This document shows positions 7,959-16,766 of a stretch of 64,000 nucleotides of DNA, one piece after another. The position numbers and the translations under genes were made by a program. The stretch's first letter is position 1. Every line of letters starts with the position of its first letter. Below the pieces are notes generated by a model that was not told where the DNA came from, searched no databases, and worked only from the letters and a program-made list of their open reading frames with translations. The stretch covers positions 744,001 through 808,000 of the forward strand of contig JBCHKQ010000001.1 in the NCBI GenBank assembly GCA_039023545.1, in the 5' to 3' direction. This DNA comes from Spirochaetia bacterium 38H-sp. Its GTDB lineage: Bacteria > Spirochaetota > Spirochaetia > Winmispirales > Winmispiraceae.

Positions 7959-9254
7959 ATGAAGAGGTTTGTTGCTTTTTTTATTGTTCTTTTGCTGTGT
8001 TCTGTTTACTTGTTTGCAGGACCTCAGGCAGAAGGTTCTTCCGGCTCTGTCCTTCCTTTTGATCCGGAGAAGATCTACGATTTGCGTATAGGTCTTTTTC
8101 CGGATCTTTCTACTTCTTATCCTAAGGATTGGGTATCCGATGAGTTTAAAAAGATGTATCCCAACATCAATCTTGAAGTTGTAGAAGGTGATTGGGACGG
8201 TCATCATGACAGACTGGTTTCTGTTATTGCAGCTGGTGAGGGCGCATGTGATATAGAAGCTATTGATGAGGGCTTCTTGGGACAGCTTAAGGGTGGTTTT
8301 GTTGATTTGTATGCGGAGCCTTTTAATGCGGCGTCTGTTACGGATAAGATTGTTGCATATGGTATCAATAATGGCACTAAGGATGGAAGACTTATTGCTG
8401 TTCCTGTTGATACTTCTCCTGTTGTTCTCTTCTATCGTAAGGATGTTGCAGATGAGGTTGGAGTGAGCTTTGAAAATCTCTCTTCTTATCGTGATTTTAT
8501 TGAGATAGGCAAAAAGGTTGTAAAAGATACAAATGGTGATGGCGAGATGGACCGCTTTCTTTTTGCAAATGCTCTTGAGTTTTCTCTTATTCCTCTCAAC
8601 AACGGTGTAGGCTGCTGGGTGGATGAGCAGGGTAGAGTTATGGAGCCCAGGGAGAAATTTATAGAACTCCTTAATCTTGTAAAAGAGGCTGCGGATGCCG
8701 GTGTTTGTGCAAATCTAGAAGAGTGGAGCGACCCGTGGGCTGCTGCATATGGCAACGGCACTGTTGTTGCACGTATGGAAGGTGCATGGTTTGAAGGTTC
8801 TCTCAACAGCTGGATGGCTCCCGACCTTTCTGGCAAATGGCGTGTAACTTATCTGCCGGGAAATGCCAAGGTTAATGCTGGTGGAACTTATCTCGGTGTC
8901 CCCTCTCAGACTTCTGTTGAGAATCAGGCTGCTGCATGGGAGGTAATAAAGTTTCTCACTACCATGGAGTCTGCTCAGGGAAGACATCTCAAAGAGATAG
9001 GGGCATTTCCTGTTCTCAAGTCTCTCTATGATTCTCCCATAATGGGCGAGTCTGTAGAGTATTTTGGTGGACAGGCAGCGCACAAAGTTGCTGCAGACGT
9101 TGCAAAGCAGATTCCTGTGCTCAATCCCGGAGAATATGACCAGGCTGCACGGGGCATATGGCAGAATGTTGTTGCCAATGTAATAGCAGGTACCATGACA
9201 GTAGAAGAGGCTTATGAGTCTGCTAAGCAGAACATAGAAGCTCTTATGGATTAA
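7959..9254 (+). CDS. Sugar ABC transporter solute-binding protein (family 1)
   Basis: 431 residues. Signal peptide MKRFVAFFIVLLLCSVYLFAG followed by a Gly-Pro-Gln-Ala-Glu-Gly-rich start but no lipobox Cys, so it is likely cleaved by signal peptidase I. The mature part has the extracellular solute-binding protein 1 architecture (DLRIGLFPDLST, VEGDWDGHHDRLVSVIAAGEG, EWSDPWAAAYGNGT). It begins an operon with two permeases, a GH9 enzyme and a lipoprotein, so the ligand is probably a beta-glucan or cello-oligosaccharide. Expression is probably governed by the two operators in its leader. Confidence 0.88.
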   Translation: MKRFVAFFIVLLLCSVYLFAGPQAEGSSGSVLPFDPEKIYDLRIGLFPDLSTSYPKDWVSDEFKKMYPNINLEVVEGDWDGHHDRLVSVIAAGEGACDIEAIDEGFLGQLKGGFVDLYAEPFNAASVTDKIVAYGINNGTKDGRLIAVPVDTSPVVLFYRKDVADEVGVSFENLSSYRDFIEIGKKVVKDTNGDGEMDRFLFANALEFSLIPLNNGVGCWVDEQGRVMEPREKFIELLNLVKEAADAGVCANLEEWSDPWAAAYGNGTVVARMEGAWFEGSLNSWMAPDLSGKWRVTYLPGNAKVNAGGTYLGVPSQTSVENQAAAWEVIKFLTTMESAQGRHLKEIGAFPVLKSLYDSPIMGESVEYFGGQAAHKVAADVAKQIPVLNPGEYDQAARGIWQNVVANVIAGTMTVEEAYESAKQNIEALMD

Positions 9255-9301
9255 GTTTTGCGGGCAGCCTGATTTTGGCTGCCCCTCTTACGGAGGAATG
9301 T

Positions 9302-10183
9302 ATGGATATGACAGATAGTGCTGTGCTTGCAAGTAGAAGGAATAGTGGAGGAGAGTTTTCCCTGCTAAAGCCAGGTAGAATCCTTACCTATATTGTGCTA
9401 GTTCTGTTGGCTTTGGCTTTTGCCTTTCCCTTTTATTATGTTTTTGTTCTTGCATCATGGCCAAATGATAATATATTTGTCTGGCCGCCGCATCTTTTGC
9501 CTGGCCCTGCTTTTGTTGATAATTATCATGCACTCTTTGAGCAGGTTGATTTTTACAGAAATCTCTTTAACAGTGCTGCTATCGCAACCCTTGCAACAGT
9601 GACAATAATCTTTTTCTGCACTATGGGTGGTGCTGCTTTTGCATTGTATGAGCTTAAAGGAAAGAAAACTCTTTTTAGTCTGATGCTTCTTACTTATATG
9701 ATTCCAGGCTCGCTAAGTATCGTGCCTTTTTTTAAGATTATCAATGTTCTTGGATGGTATAATACCTGGCTGCCCATGATAATCCCAGGGATGGCCAATG
9801 CCTTTGGAATCTTTCTTATGACCCAGTATATCAAGCCTGCTGTTCCCATAGACCTTATGGATGCTGCACGTATAGACGGGATGAGTGAGTTTGGTATATT
9901 GCTCAAGATTATCTTTCCTCTTGCAAAGAGCGGTATTTCTGTTCTTGGTATTCTTACGTTTATAGGTTCCTGGAATACTTTTTTATTTGCATACATCATG
10001 CTTCCCGACGAAAAATTGACTACTTTTCCTGTTGTCCTTGCAAAGCTTTTTAGCAAAACAAGTGGTGGTTACGGTGCCCTGATGGTTGGTAATGCGATAG
10101 CTCTGATACCACTTATCATTGTTTTGCTTTTTTTCTCCAAACAGATTATAGCAGGGATAACAGAGGGAAGCCTCAAAGGATAG
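9302..10183 (+). CDS. Sugar ABC transporter permease, MalG type
   Basis: 293 residues from ATG 9302; GGAGG at 9292-9296 supports this over the in-frame ATG at 9275. Six transmembrane helices, and the EAA loop near the C-terminal half reads DLMDAARIDGMSEFGILLKIIFPLAKSG, the MalG-type coupling-helix signature. The C-terminus ends ITEGSLKG as in MalG-like carbohydrate permeases. Partner of the next gene; the order MalG then MalF is reversed from the commoner order. No ATPase gene lies in this operon, so a shared MsmK/UgpC-like ATPase is probably supplied from elsewhere. Confidence 0.9.
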   Translation: MDMTDSAVLASRRNSGGEFSLLKPGRILTYIVLVLLALAFAFPFYYVFVLASWPNDNIFVWPPHLLPGPAFVDNYHALFEQVDFYRNLFNSAAIATLATVTIIFFCTMGGAAFALYELKGKKTLFSLMLLTYMIPGSLSIVPFFKIINVLGWYNTWLPMIIPGMANAFGIFLMTQYIKPAVPIDLMDAARIDGMSEFGILLKIIFPLAKSGISVLGILTFIGSWNTFLFAYIMLPDEKLTTFPVVLAKLFSKTSGGYGALMVGNAIALIPLIIVLLFFSKQIIAGITEGSLKG

Positions 10184-10193
10184 GAGTTGTGTT

Positions 10194-11108
10194 ATGAAAA
10201 AAATAAACTTTACAAAGTTGACGCCCTATTTTTATGTGGCTCCCTTTTTTATACTTTTTGCTGTTTTTGGTATTTTCCCGCTATTTTATTCCATAGTACT
10301 TTCTTTTTTCAAATGGACTCCATCCGGGCCAGAAAAATTTGTGGGTTTTGCCAATTATATAAGGTATTTTACCAAGGACCCATACTTTGGCCGTTCTGTC
10401 TATAATACGATTTTACTGCTTTTTACTGGTTCTTATGTCCAGCATCTTTTTGCTCTTCCTCTAGCCATTATGCTTAACCAGAAGTTTGTTAAAGGGAGGG
10501 ATGTTCTCAAAACCATTTATTTTATCCCCAATATAACCAGTGCGGTTGTTGTTACAATTATTTTTTCTATGCTTTTTGATGAGAAGTTTGGTTTTGTCAA
10601 TTATATCATGGAAACATGGTTTGGACTTCCTGAGATACACTGGTTGTCTTCCAGTCCCGGGATAAAGGCTACTGTTTCTATCATTCTTAACTGGAAGTAT
10701 ATAGGTTTTTACACTATTTTGTATCTTGCAGGCTTGCAGGCTATTCCTTCTGAGTTATACGAATCCGCTCATATGGATGGAGCAAATGTATGGCAGCAGC
10801 ATCTAAAGATAACCATTCCTCTGCTTTTGCCTGTTATCTTTTTTGCTCTATCTATTTCTACAATAAATGGATTACAGCTTTTTGATGAGCCATTTATTCT
10901 TACAGGTCAGTACAGCAGGATGGGGGGGGTTGACAACGGAGGCCTTACAACAACTTTTTATCTTATGTTTCTTGGCTTTAGGCTAGGACGTTTTGGCCGT
11001 GCAAGTGCTGTTGCCTGGTTGCAGTTTTTTATAATTCTCGGTTTTACGGTTGTGTTAAGACTTATTATCAACAAATTTGATTATACTATTGAGAAGAAAG
11101 AAAAATAG
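10194..11108 (+). CDS. Sugar ABC transporter permease, MalF/UgpA type
   Basis: 304 residues, six helices, with the EAA loop PSELYESAHMDGANVWQQHLKITIPLL. Starts 10 bp after the MalG-type gene, with GGAG-type spacing. N-terminus (PYFYVAPFFILFAVFGIFPLFYSIVLSF) is typical of the MalF/UgpA group without the large MalF periplasmic insert. Confidence 0.9.
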   Translation: MKKINFTKLTPYFYVAPFFILFAVFGIFPLFYSIVLSFFKWTPSGPEKFVGFANYIRYFTKDPYFGRSVYNTILLLFTGSYVQHLFALPLAIMLNQKFVKGRDVLKTIYFIPNITSAVVVTIIFSMLFDEKFGFVNYIMETWFGLPEIHWLSSSPGIKATVSIILNWKYIGFYTILYLAGLQAIPSELYESAHMDGANVWQQHLKITIPLLLPVIFFALSISTINGLQLFDEPFILTGQYSRMGGVDNGGLTTTFYLMFLGFRLGRFGRASAVAWLQFFIILGFTVVLRLIINKFDYTIEKKEK

Positions 11109-11143
11109 AGAGCATTTGCTTGATATAATTTACAGGAGTTTTT

Positions 11144-12868
11144 ATGCGTATATATATTTCACACGAAGGGTACATAAAGGATGGTCTTAAGTTTGCTGTC
11201 ATAGAGCTTGGAAGCCCCAAGAAACTGGAGAAATCCTATTTTCTTATAGACGAAGATGGAAGTAAAGTGTATGAGATGAACCCAGATGAGCCTGTACAAG
11301 TTGCTAACTGGAAGAAAGGTGCATATTTTTCCCGTGTGGATTTTAGCTCTTTCTGCAAAACTGGTCGCTTTGCAATATCTTCATCTGGTGGTATGAGAAG
11401 TGAGTTCTTTACGATAGGTGAGAAGTTTGCAGAAAATGCTCTGGATGACATAGTGTTTTATCTCAAAGGCCAGCGTTGTAGCGGTGTCTACGATGCTGCT
11501 GATAGGAAATTGCCTGTTTATGGTTCTGATGAGACCTACGATGTCCATGGAGGCTGGTATGATGCAGCAGGGGATTACGGCAAGTATCTATCACATCTTG
11601 CATATGCAAGATATATGAGTCCCCAGCAGACTCCTCTTGTTGTCTGGTCTCTTTTGTCAGGACTGGATATCCTCAAGTCTTCAGGATACCCAAAGGAGTC
11701 TCTCAATCGCATGCAGGAAGAAGCCCTATACGGAGCGGATTTTCTTATGAGAATGCAGCATCCTAACGGATTCTTCTTCATGATAGTCTTTGCAAGATGG
11801 AGCCATGACCCTGCACAGAGAGAATTATGTTCTTATGAGACCCAGAAGGGAATAAAAACAGCGGATTATCAGGCAGGATTTAGGGAAGGCGGGGGCATGG
11901 CAATAGCTGCCCTTGCTCGTGCGGCAGGAATTGGCACAGGACTTGATTTTTCTTCTGGAGAATATCTTGCTGCAGCAGAAAAAGGATATCAGCACCTAAA
12001 AGAAAAAAATACAGAATATGTATACGGAGGAGAAGAAAACATCATAGACGAGTACTGCGCTCTGACTGCTGCGGCCGAGCTTTATGCTGTAAGCAAAAAC
12101 AGCAAATACCTTGCAGAGATAAAAGGCTGGTATGCAAAGCTCAAGTCCAGATGGCAGGCCGATGGTTGGTTTAAAGCTGACAGCAAGGGTGAGCGCTCTT
12201 TTTTTCATGCCTCCGATTACGGCCTTCTGTATATGTCCATTTTGAGAGCTTCTTCTGTGATAGAAGATTTAGAGGATGCAGAATATTCTGCTCTTTCACA
12301 GGATATGAAAGATTTTGTCGTAGGATGTCTAAAAAAAGAGCTTGAACGGATTACATCCATTGACAATCCCTTTATGCTTCCTCTGCACTTTGTGAGGACA
12401 GAGAATTATAATGATAGGCTTATGTTCTTTTTCCCTCATAAGAACGAAAGCGGATATTGGTGGCAGGGAGAAAATGCAAGGCTTGCATCCCTGTCTGCAG
12501 CATTATTGGCTATGCGGAGCAATCTTACAAGTGTAGTCGCTACCGAGTCTTTTATCAGGAAGCTCAGAGAACATGCAGAATCCCTTATCTACTGGATACT
12601 TGGGCTCAACCCCTTTGATGTTTGCATGATGCAGGGGAGAGGTAGAAACAATCCCCGCTACGAAGAAGGTTTCCCCAATGCTCCCGGCGGCGTTTGTAAT
12701 GGCATAACAAGCGGCTTTTACAATGAAGATGATATCGCTTTTCTGCCCCTGCCTGAGGCAAACGACATGGCGCAGAGATGGCGCTGGTCAGAGCAATGGA
12801 TACCCCACGGAGCATGGCTGTTTCTTGCACTATCTTATTATTATGCACTAGGAGGAAAGAAACAATGA
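11144..12868 (+). CDS. Cytoplasmic glycoside hydrolase family 9 enzyme (probable exo-acting beta-glucosidase type)
   Basis: 574 residues. No signal peptide. Residues 1-90 form the CelD-type immunoglobulin-like domain; the (alpha/alpha)6 catalytic domain follows. The GH9 nucleophilic-water motif reads GGWYDAAGDYGKY (Asp140 and Asp144) with one residue more than the canonical DAGD, a variant I associate with intracellular exo-type GH9 enzymes. The C-terminal block GRGRNNPRYEEGFPNAPGG and a following Glu-Asp cluster (YNEDD) supply the acid residue. Sitting behind a sugar importer it probably hydrolyses imported cello- or related oligosaccharides from one end. Substrate (glucose versus glucosamine linkage) is uncertain. 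Confidence 0.85.
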   Translation: MRIYISHEGYIKDGLKFAVIELGSPKKLEKSYFLIDEDGSKVYEMNPDEPVQVANWKKGAYFSRVDFSSFCKTGRFAISSSGGMRSEFFTIGEKFAENALDDIVFYLKGQRCSGVYDAADRKLPVYGSDETYDVHGGWYDAAGDYGKYLSHLAYARYMSPQQTPLVVWSLLSGLDILKSSGYPKESLNRMQEEALYGADFLMRMQHPNGFFFMIVFARWSHDPAQRELCSYETQKGIKTADYQAGFREGGGMAIAALARAAGIGTGLDFSSGEYLAAAEKGYQHLKEKNTEYVYGGEENIIDEYCALTAAAELYAVSKNSKYLAEIKGWYAKLKSRWQADGWFKADSKGERSFFHASDYGLLYMSILRASSVIEDLEDAEYSALSQDMKDFVVGCLKKELERITSIDNPFMLPLHFVRTENYNDRLMFFFPHKNESGYWWQGENARLASLSAALLAMRSNLTSVVATESFIRKLREHAESLIYWILGLNPFDVCMMQGRGRNNPRYEEGFPNAPGGVCNGITSGFYNEDDIAFLPLPEANDMAQRWRWSEQWIPHGAWLFLALSYYYALGGKKQ

Positions 12869-13731
12869 AACTAGTTGCTGCAGTCATGTTACTTGTAATG
12901 GGGCTTATGACCTCATCATGTCAGACCTCCGGCTCAAGCCAACAACCCAAGATTGGCCTTGCCGGTGCGCGGGCATCAAGTTATGGCATAAGACCTTTCC
13001 CCTCTCCGCAGGAGTGGATAAAGATATCAAAAGAGGCACAAGAAAGGCTTGGCGGCAGGCAACCTTCTCTTATCTGGATATTGGGAGAAGTAAACATGCT
13101 GAGAGGCAAAGCAAGCTGTACACTGGATATGCAACCCTTGGAAACACAATCAAAGTACATAAAATTTAACAACAGAAACCAGGAAGAATACCTCACAGCC
13201 TTTGACAAAGCCGGTATAAAAGTCTTTTTGCAGGTTGAGCCTGGAGATGCCGATGTTGGCGAACTCATAAAAATAGTACTGGATGCATATGCTTTGCATC
13301 CCTCTGTTATTGGGTTTGGCGTGGATGTGGAGTGGCTCTCGCCAGGAGGTACGGATGGCTGGGGAAGAAAGGTTAGTGACAAAGAGGCAGAACAATGGGA
13401 AGAATTGGTAAAATCCTACAACTCCGAGTACCGCCTTTTTTTAAAACACTGGGACAATCGCTGGATGCCCCCCACCTACAGAGGCGATATAATATTTGTA
13501 AATGACTCTCAGGGATTTTCCACTCTCCCATCTATGAAAGAAGAATTCCTATCGTGGGCAGAGTATTTTTATCCCAATCCGGTTGCCTTCCAGATAGGCT
13601 ATGATGCGGACAGACAAATCTGGGAAAAACTGGGAGACCCAATGCAGCTTGGAGCGAAACTTGCAGAAAAAGTAAAACAAGAACTTTCCCTGTACTGGGT
13701 TGATTTTACACTCAGAGAAGTAATAAAATAA
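12865..13731 (+). CDS. Lipoprotein of unknown function, TIM-barrel-like
   Basis: 288 residues from ATG 12865, which overlaps the GH9 stop by 4 bp (ATGA). Lipobox LMTSSC with Cys19 marks it as a lipoprotein. The mature sequence alternates short hydrophobic strands with helices (PSLIWILGEV, IKVFLQVEPGDADV, VIGFGVDVEWLSPGG, YRLFLKHWDNRWMPP, DIIFVNDSQGF), suggesting a (beta/alpha)8 fold like glycosidase-related proteins, with candidate acidic residues in VDVEW and VNDSQ. I do not recognise a named family. Operon position suggests it acts on or binds the same glycan outside the cell. Confidence 0.7.
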   Translation: MKLVAAVMLLVMGLMTSSCQTSGSSQQPKIGLAGARASSYGIRPFPSPQEWIKISKEAQERLGGRQPSLIWILGEVNMLRGKASCTLDMQPLETQSKYIKFNNRNQEEYLTAFDKAGIKVFLQVEPGDADVGELIKIVLDAYALHPSVIGFGVDVEWLSPGGTDGWGRKVSDKEAEQWEELVKSYNSEYRLFLKHWDNRWMPPTYRGDIIFVNDSQGFSTLPSMKEEFLSWAEYFYPNPVAFQIGYDADRQIWEKLGDPMQLGAKLAEKVKQELSLYWVDFTLREVIK

Positions 13732-13767
13732 ACCGAACGGCGGAGCCTGGTGGCTTCCGCCTTTTTT
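13732..13767 (+). terminator. Intrinsic terminator with ACCGAACG head (copy 4)
   Basis: ACCGAACG begins directly after the lipoprotein stop codon. Its last G starts the stem GGCGGAGCC / GGCTTCCGCC (one bulge, TGGT loop), followed by TTTTTT. It is a factor-independent terminator built on the same head motif as the dispersed repeat family. Confidence 0.88.
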
Positions 13768-13812
13768 GAATAACCCGTGACTATTTTCTTTATTAAAGGG
13801 TTTTTATTTTGA

Positions 13813-13840
13813 TTGACATAATGACTATATTGTTTATAAT
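13813..13840 (+). promoter_or_regulatory. Consensus sigma70 promoter of the HTH-receiver operon
   Basis: TTGACA (13813-13818), 16-bp spacer, TATAAT (13835-13840): both hexamers are perfect. The leader before the first gene is about 60 nt. Confidence 0.85.
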
Positions 13841-13906
13841 AAACTATGATGGAGAGGATATTCCTTGACAACAGCCTTCTGCTTACTTACTCGTGCGGAG
13901 ATGTAA

Positions 13907-14506
13907 ATGGCCCCAAGTAGCAAAAATCAAGTTTTCTCTGCAAATCAGATAGCCAAGATATGCGGAGTAGTAAATCAGACCGTAATCAACTGGATACGGG
14001 ACGGGCATCTTGTTGCCTTTAGAACTCCGGGTAATCAATACAGAGTCTACAAAGATGAGCTTTTAAAATTCCTTGAAAAAAGGCAGATAAGGATACCAGA
14101 TTATCTAAACGATGACAATCAGAACTCTACCCCTACCTACAAGCTACTCATCGTTGATGATGATGAGGAAATAAACAATCTTATTTATAGATTTATAATA
14201 AAAAAGTTTAAGAATTTTGATATCAGGCAAGCATATAACGGATTTGAGGCTGGCAAGCTCCTCGCATCTCATAAGCCGGATATAGTTTTGCTTGACATAG
14301 ACCTCCCCGGATTAAATGGACATGAGCTTTGTAGGCAGATAAAGAATGATTCTGAGTTTGGTTCTCCTATTGTTTTTGTCATAACAGGTCTTGACTCCGA
14401 TGATGACAGAGAAAAAATTCTGGAAGAAGGAGCAGATGATTTCTTTGGTAAGCCAATAGATTTTGATCTTCTTTACAAAAAAATAAAAAAGGTTATGCGT
14501 ATATGA
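13907..14506 (+). CDS. MerR/excisionase-type HTH fused to a response-regulator receiver domain
   Basis: 199 residues. Residues 8-58 form a winged helix-turn-helix of the MerR/BldC/excisionase type (FSANQIAKICGVVNQTVINWI, then RDGHLVAFRTPGNQYRVYKDELLKFL). Residues about 76-199 are a receiver domain with the acidic pair in LLIVDDDEE, phosphoacceptor Asp130 in VLLDIDLPG, a conserved Thr in VITG and Lys in FFGKPIDF. The order DNA-binding first, receiver second is the reverse of usual response regulators. It is followed by a lone receiver with 4-bp overlap, so the two probably belong to one phosphorelay. No histidine kinase is adjacent. Confidence 0.88.
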   Translation: MAPSSKNQVFSANQIAKICGVVNQTVINWIRDGHLVAFRTPGNQYRVYKDELLKFLEKRQIRIPDYLNDDNQNSTPTYKLLIVDDDEEINNLIYRFIIKKFKNFDIRQAYNGFEAGKLLASHKPDIVLLDIDLPGLNGHELCRQIKNDSEFGSPIVFVITGLDSDDDREKILEEGADDFFGKPIDFDLLYKKIKKVMRI

Positions 14507-14853
14507 GCGTTTCCCGCAAGCTTCTTCTTGTTGAGGATGAGGATTCTATACGGCTTTCTCTAAGAGACTTTCTCGTTGACAAAGGTTATGATGTTATGGT
14601 TGCCTCTGATGGGCTTGGTGCTATAAGACAGCTTACTGATTATGATTTTGACCTTATAATAAGCGATTACAGGATGGATAATCTGGGTGGGAGCTATTGG
14701 GTAAGATTTCTAAGCAAGTTCTGCTCTTCTGTACCTGTTCTTATTATATCGGGTTTTCTTCCCGGAGATACTGAGTTGCCTTTTCCTGTTGTTTATAAAC
14801 CTTTTGATTATGATGATATCCTTATCAAGATAGAAGAGGTTATGGGAGGATGA
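14503..14853 (+). CDS. Single-domain response regulator receiver
   Basis: 116 residues, receiver domain only. Acidic pocket EDED, phosphoacceptor Asp55 (IISDYRMDN), Ser in LIISG and Lys in VYKPFDY are all present, so it should be phosphorylatable. CheY-like stand-alone receivers usually act by protein contact or as phosphate shuttles. It overlaps both neighbours by 4 bp. Confidence 0.88.
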   Translation: MSVSRKLLLVEDEDSIRLSLRDFLVDKGYDVMVASDGLGAIRQLTDYDFDLIISDYRMDNLGGSYWVRFLSKFCSSVPVLIISGFLPGDTELPFPVVYKPFDYDDILIKIEEVMGG

Positions 14854-15128
14854 GAAAGGCTTTCTTTGCATCCGTGCATGGCAGGGTGCAGGGAGTTGGC
14901 TTTCGTTATTCTTGTAAGATACAGGCAGATAAGCTTGGGATTACAGGCTGGGTAAGAAACATGCCAGATGGTTCTGTGGAGCTGTATGCAGAAGGCGATG
15001 AAACTGCTCTGTCTTCTTTTAGAGAATGGCTGTATAGAGGACCTTCTTTTGCAAGGGTTGATAGGGTAATTGCAAGCTATTGTGAGCCTGAAGGTTGCTT
15101 TGATGAGTTTTATGTAAGGTTTTTATAA
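14850..15128 (+). CDS. acyP: Acylphosphatase
   Basis: 92 residues. The family signature GRVQGVGFRYS with catalytic Arg and the later GWVRNMPDGSVELYAEG with catalytic Asn are intact. It hydrolyses acyl phosphates such as acetyl phosphate or carbamoyl phosphate. Its translational coupling to two receiver genes is notable because acyl phosphates can phosphorylate receivers, though a functional link is only an inference. Confidence 0.93.
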   Translation: MRKAFFASVHGRVQGVGFRYSCKIQADKLGITGWVRNMPDGSVELYAEGDETALSSFREWLYRGPSFARVDRVIASYCEPEGCFDEFYVRFL

Positions 15129-15157
15129 AAAAAGCGCTGCTTATGCAGCGCTTTTTT
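15127..15157. terminator. Bidirectional terminator between acyP and eno
   Basis: A-tract, GCGCTGC, TTAT loop, GCAGCGC, T-tract. Works for the plus-strand operon ending at acyP and for the convergent minus-strand eno. Confidence 0.92.
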
Positions 15158-15171
15158 GTATATTTTATGGC

Positions 15172-16494
<1,323 letters not shown>

Positions 16495-16610
16495 TCAATT
16501 CACAATAGCTTGCTGTTTTTTTACTGTCAAGATAAGTAGGGCTTTTATATGGGGTTTTGTCTGTCATTGCTGTGTCTTTTTCTTTTTGCTGTCTGTATTT
16601 TCTTTTATGC

Positions 16611-16682
16611 GCCCGCAGGCAGGGCTTGCCGCAGTTTTGCCTGCTTTTCTTTTCTTTTGGGACTGCGGGAAGCCTGTTCGGT
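16611..16682 (-). repeat. ACCGAACG-hairpin repeat, half element (copy 5)
   Basis: Box GCCCGCAGGCAG (16611-16622), arms GGCTTgCCGCAGT (16623-16635) and ACTGCGGgAAGCC (16662-16674) with one mismatch around a 26-nt loop, then TGTTCGGT (16675-16682). It lies in the divergent space between eno and the next regulator, so it cannot serve as a terminator for either. Confidence 0.85.
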
Positions 16683-16766
16683 ATTATGTTTTTCTTGTAA
16701 ATCATGGGCAAAAAATAAAAATTTGTCAAAAATCTCCAATCCGTGCTAAAATATCCCGGGGGAGAT

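Noticed and set aside
13845-13919. Possible leader peptide MMERIFLDNS... before the HTH-receiver gene
   Set aside because: It overlaps the main start codon and has no ribosome-binding site of its own; not enough to call a gene.
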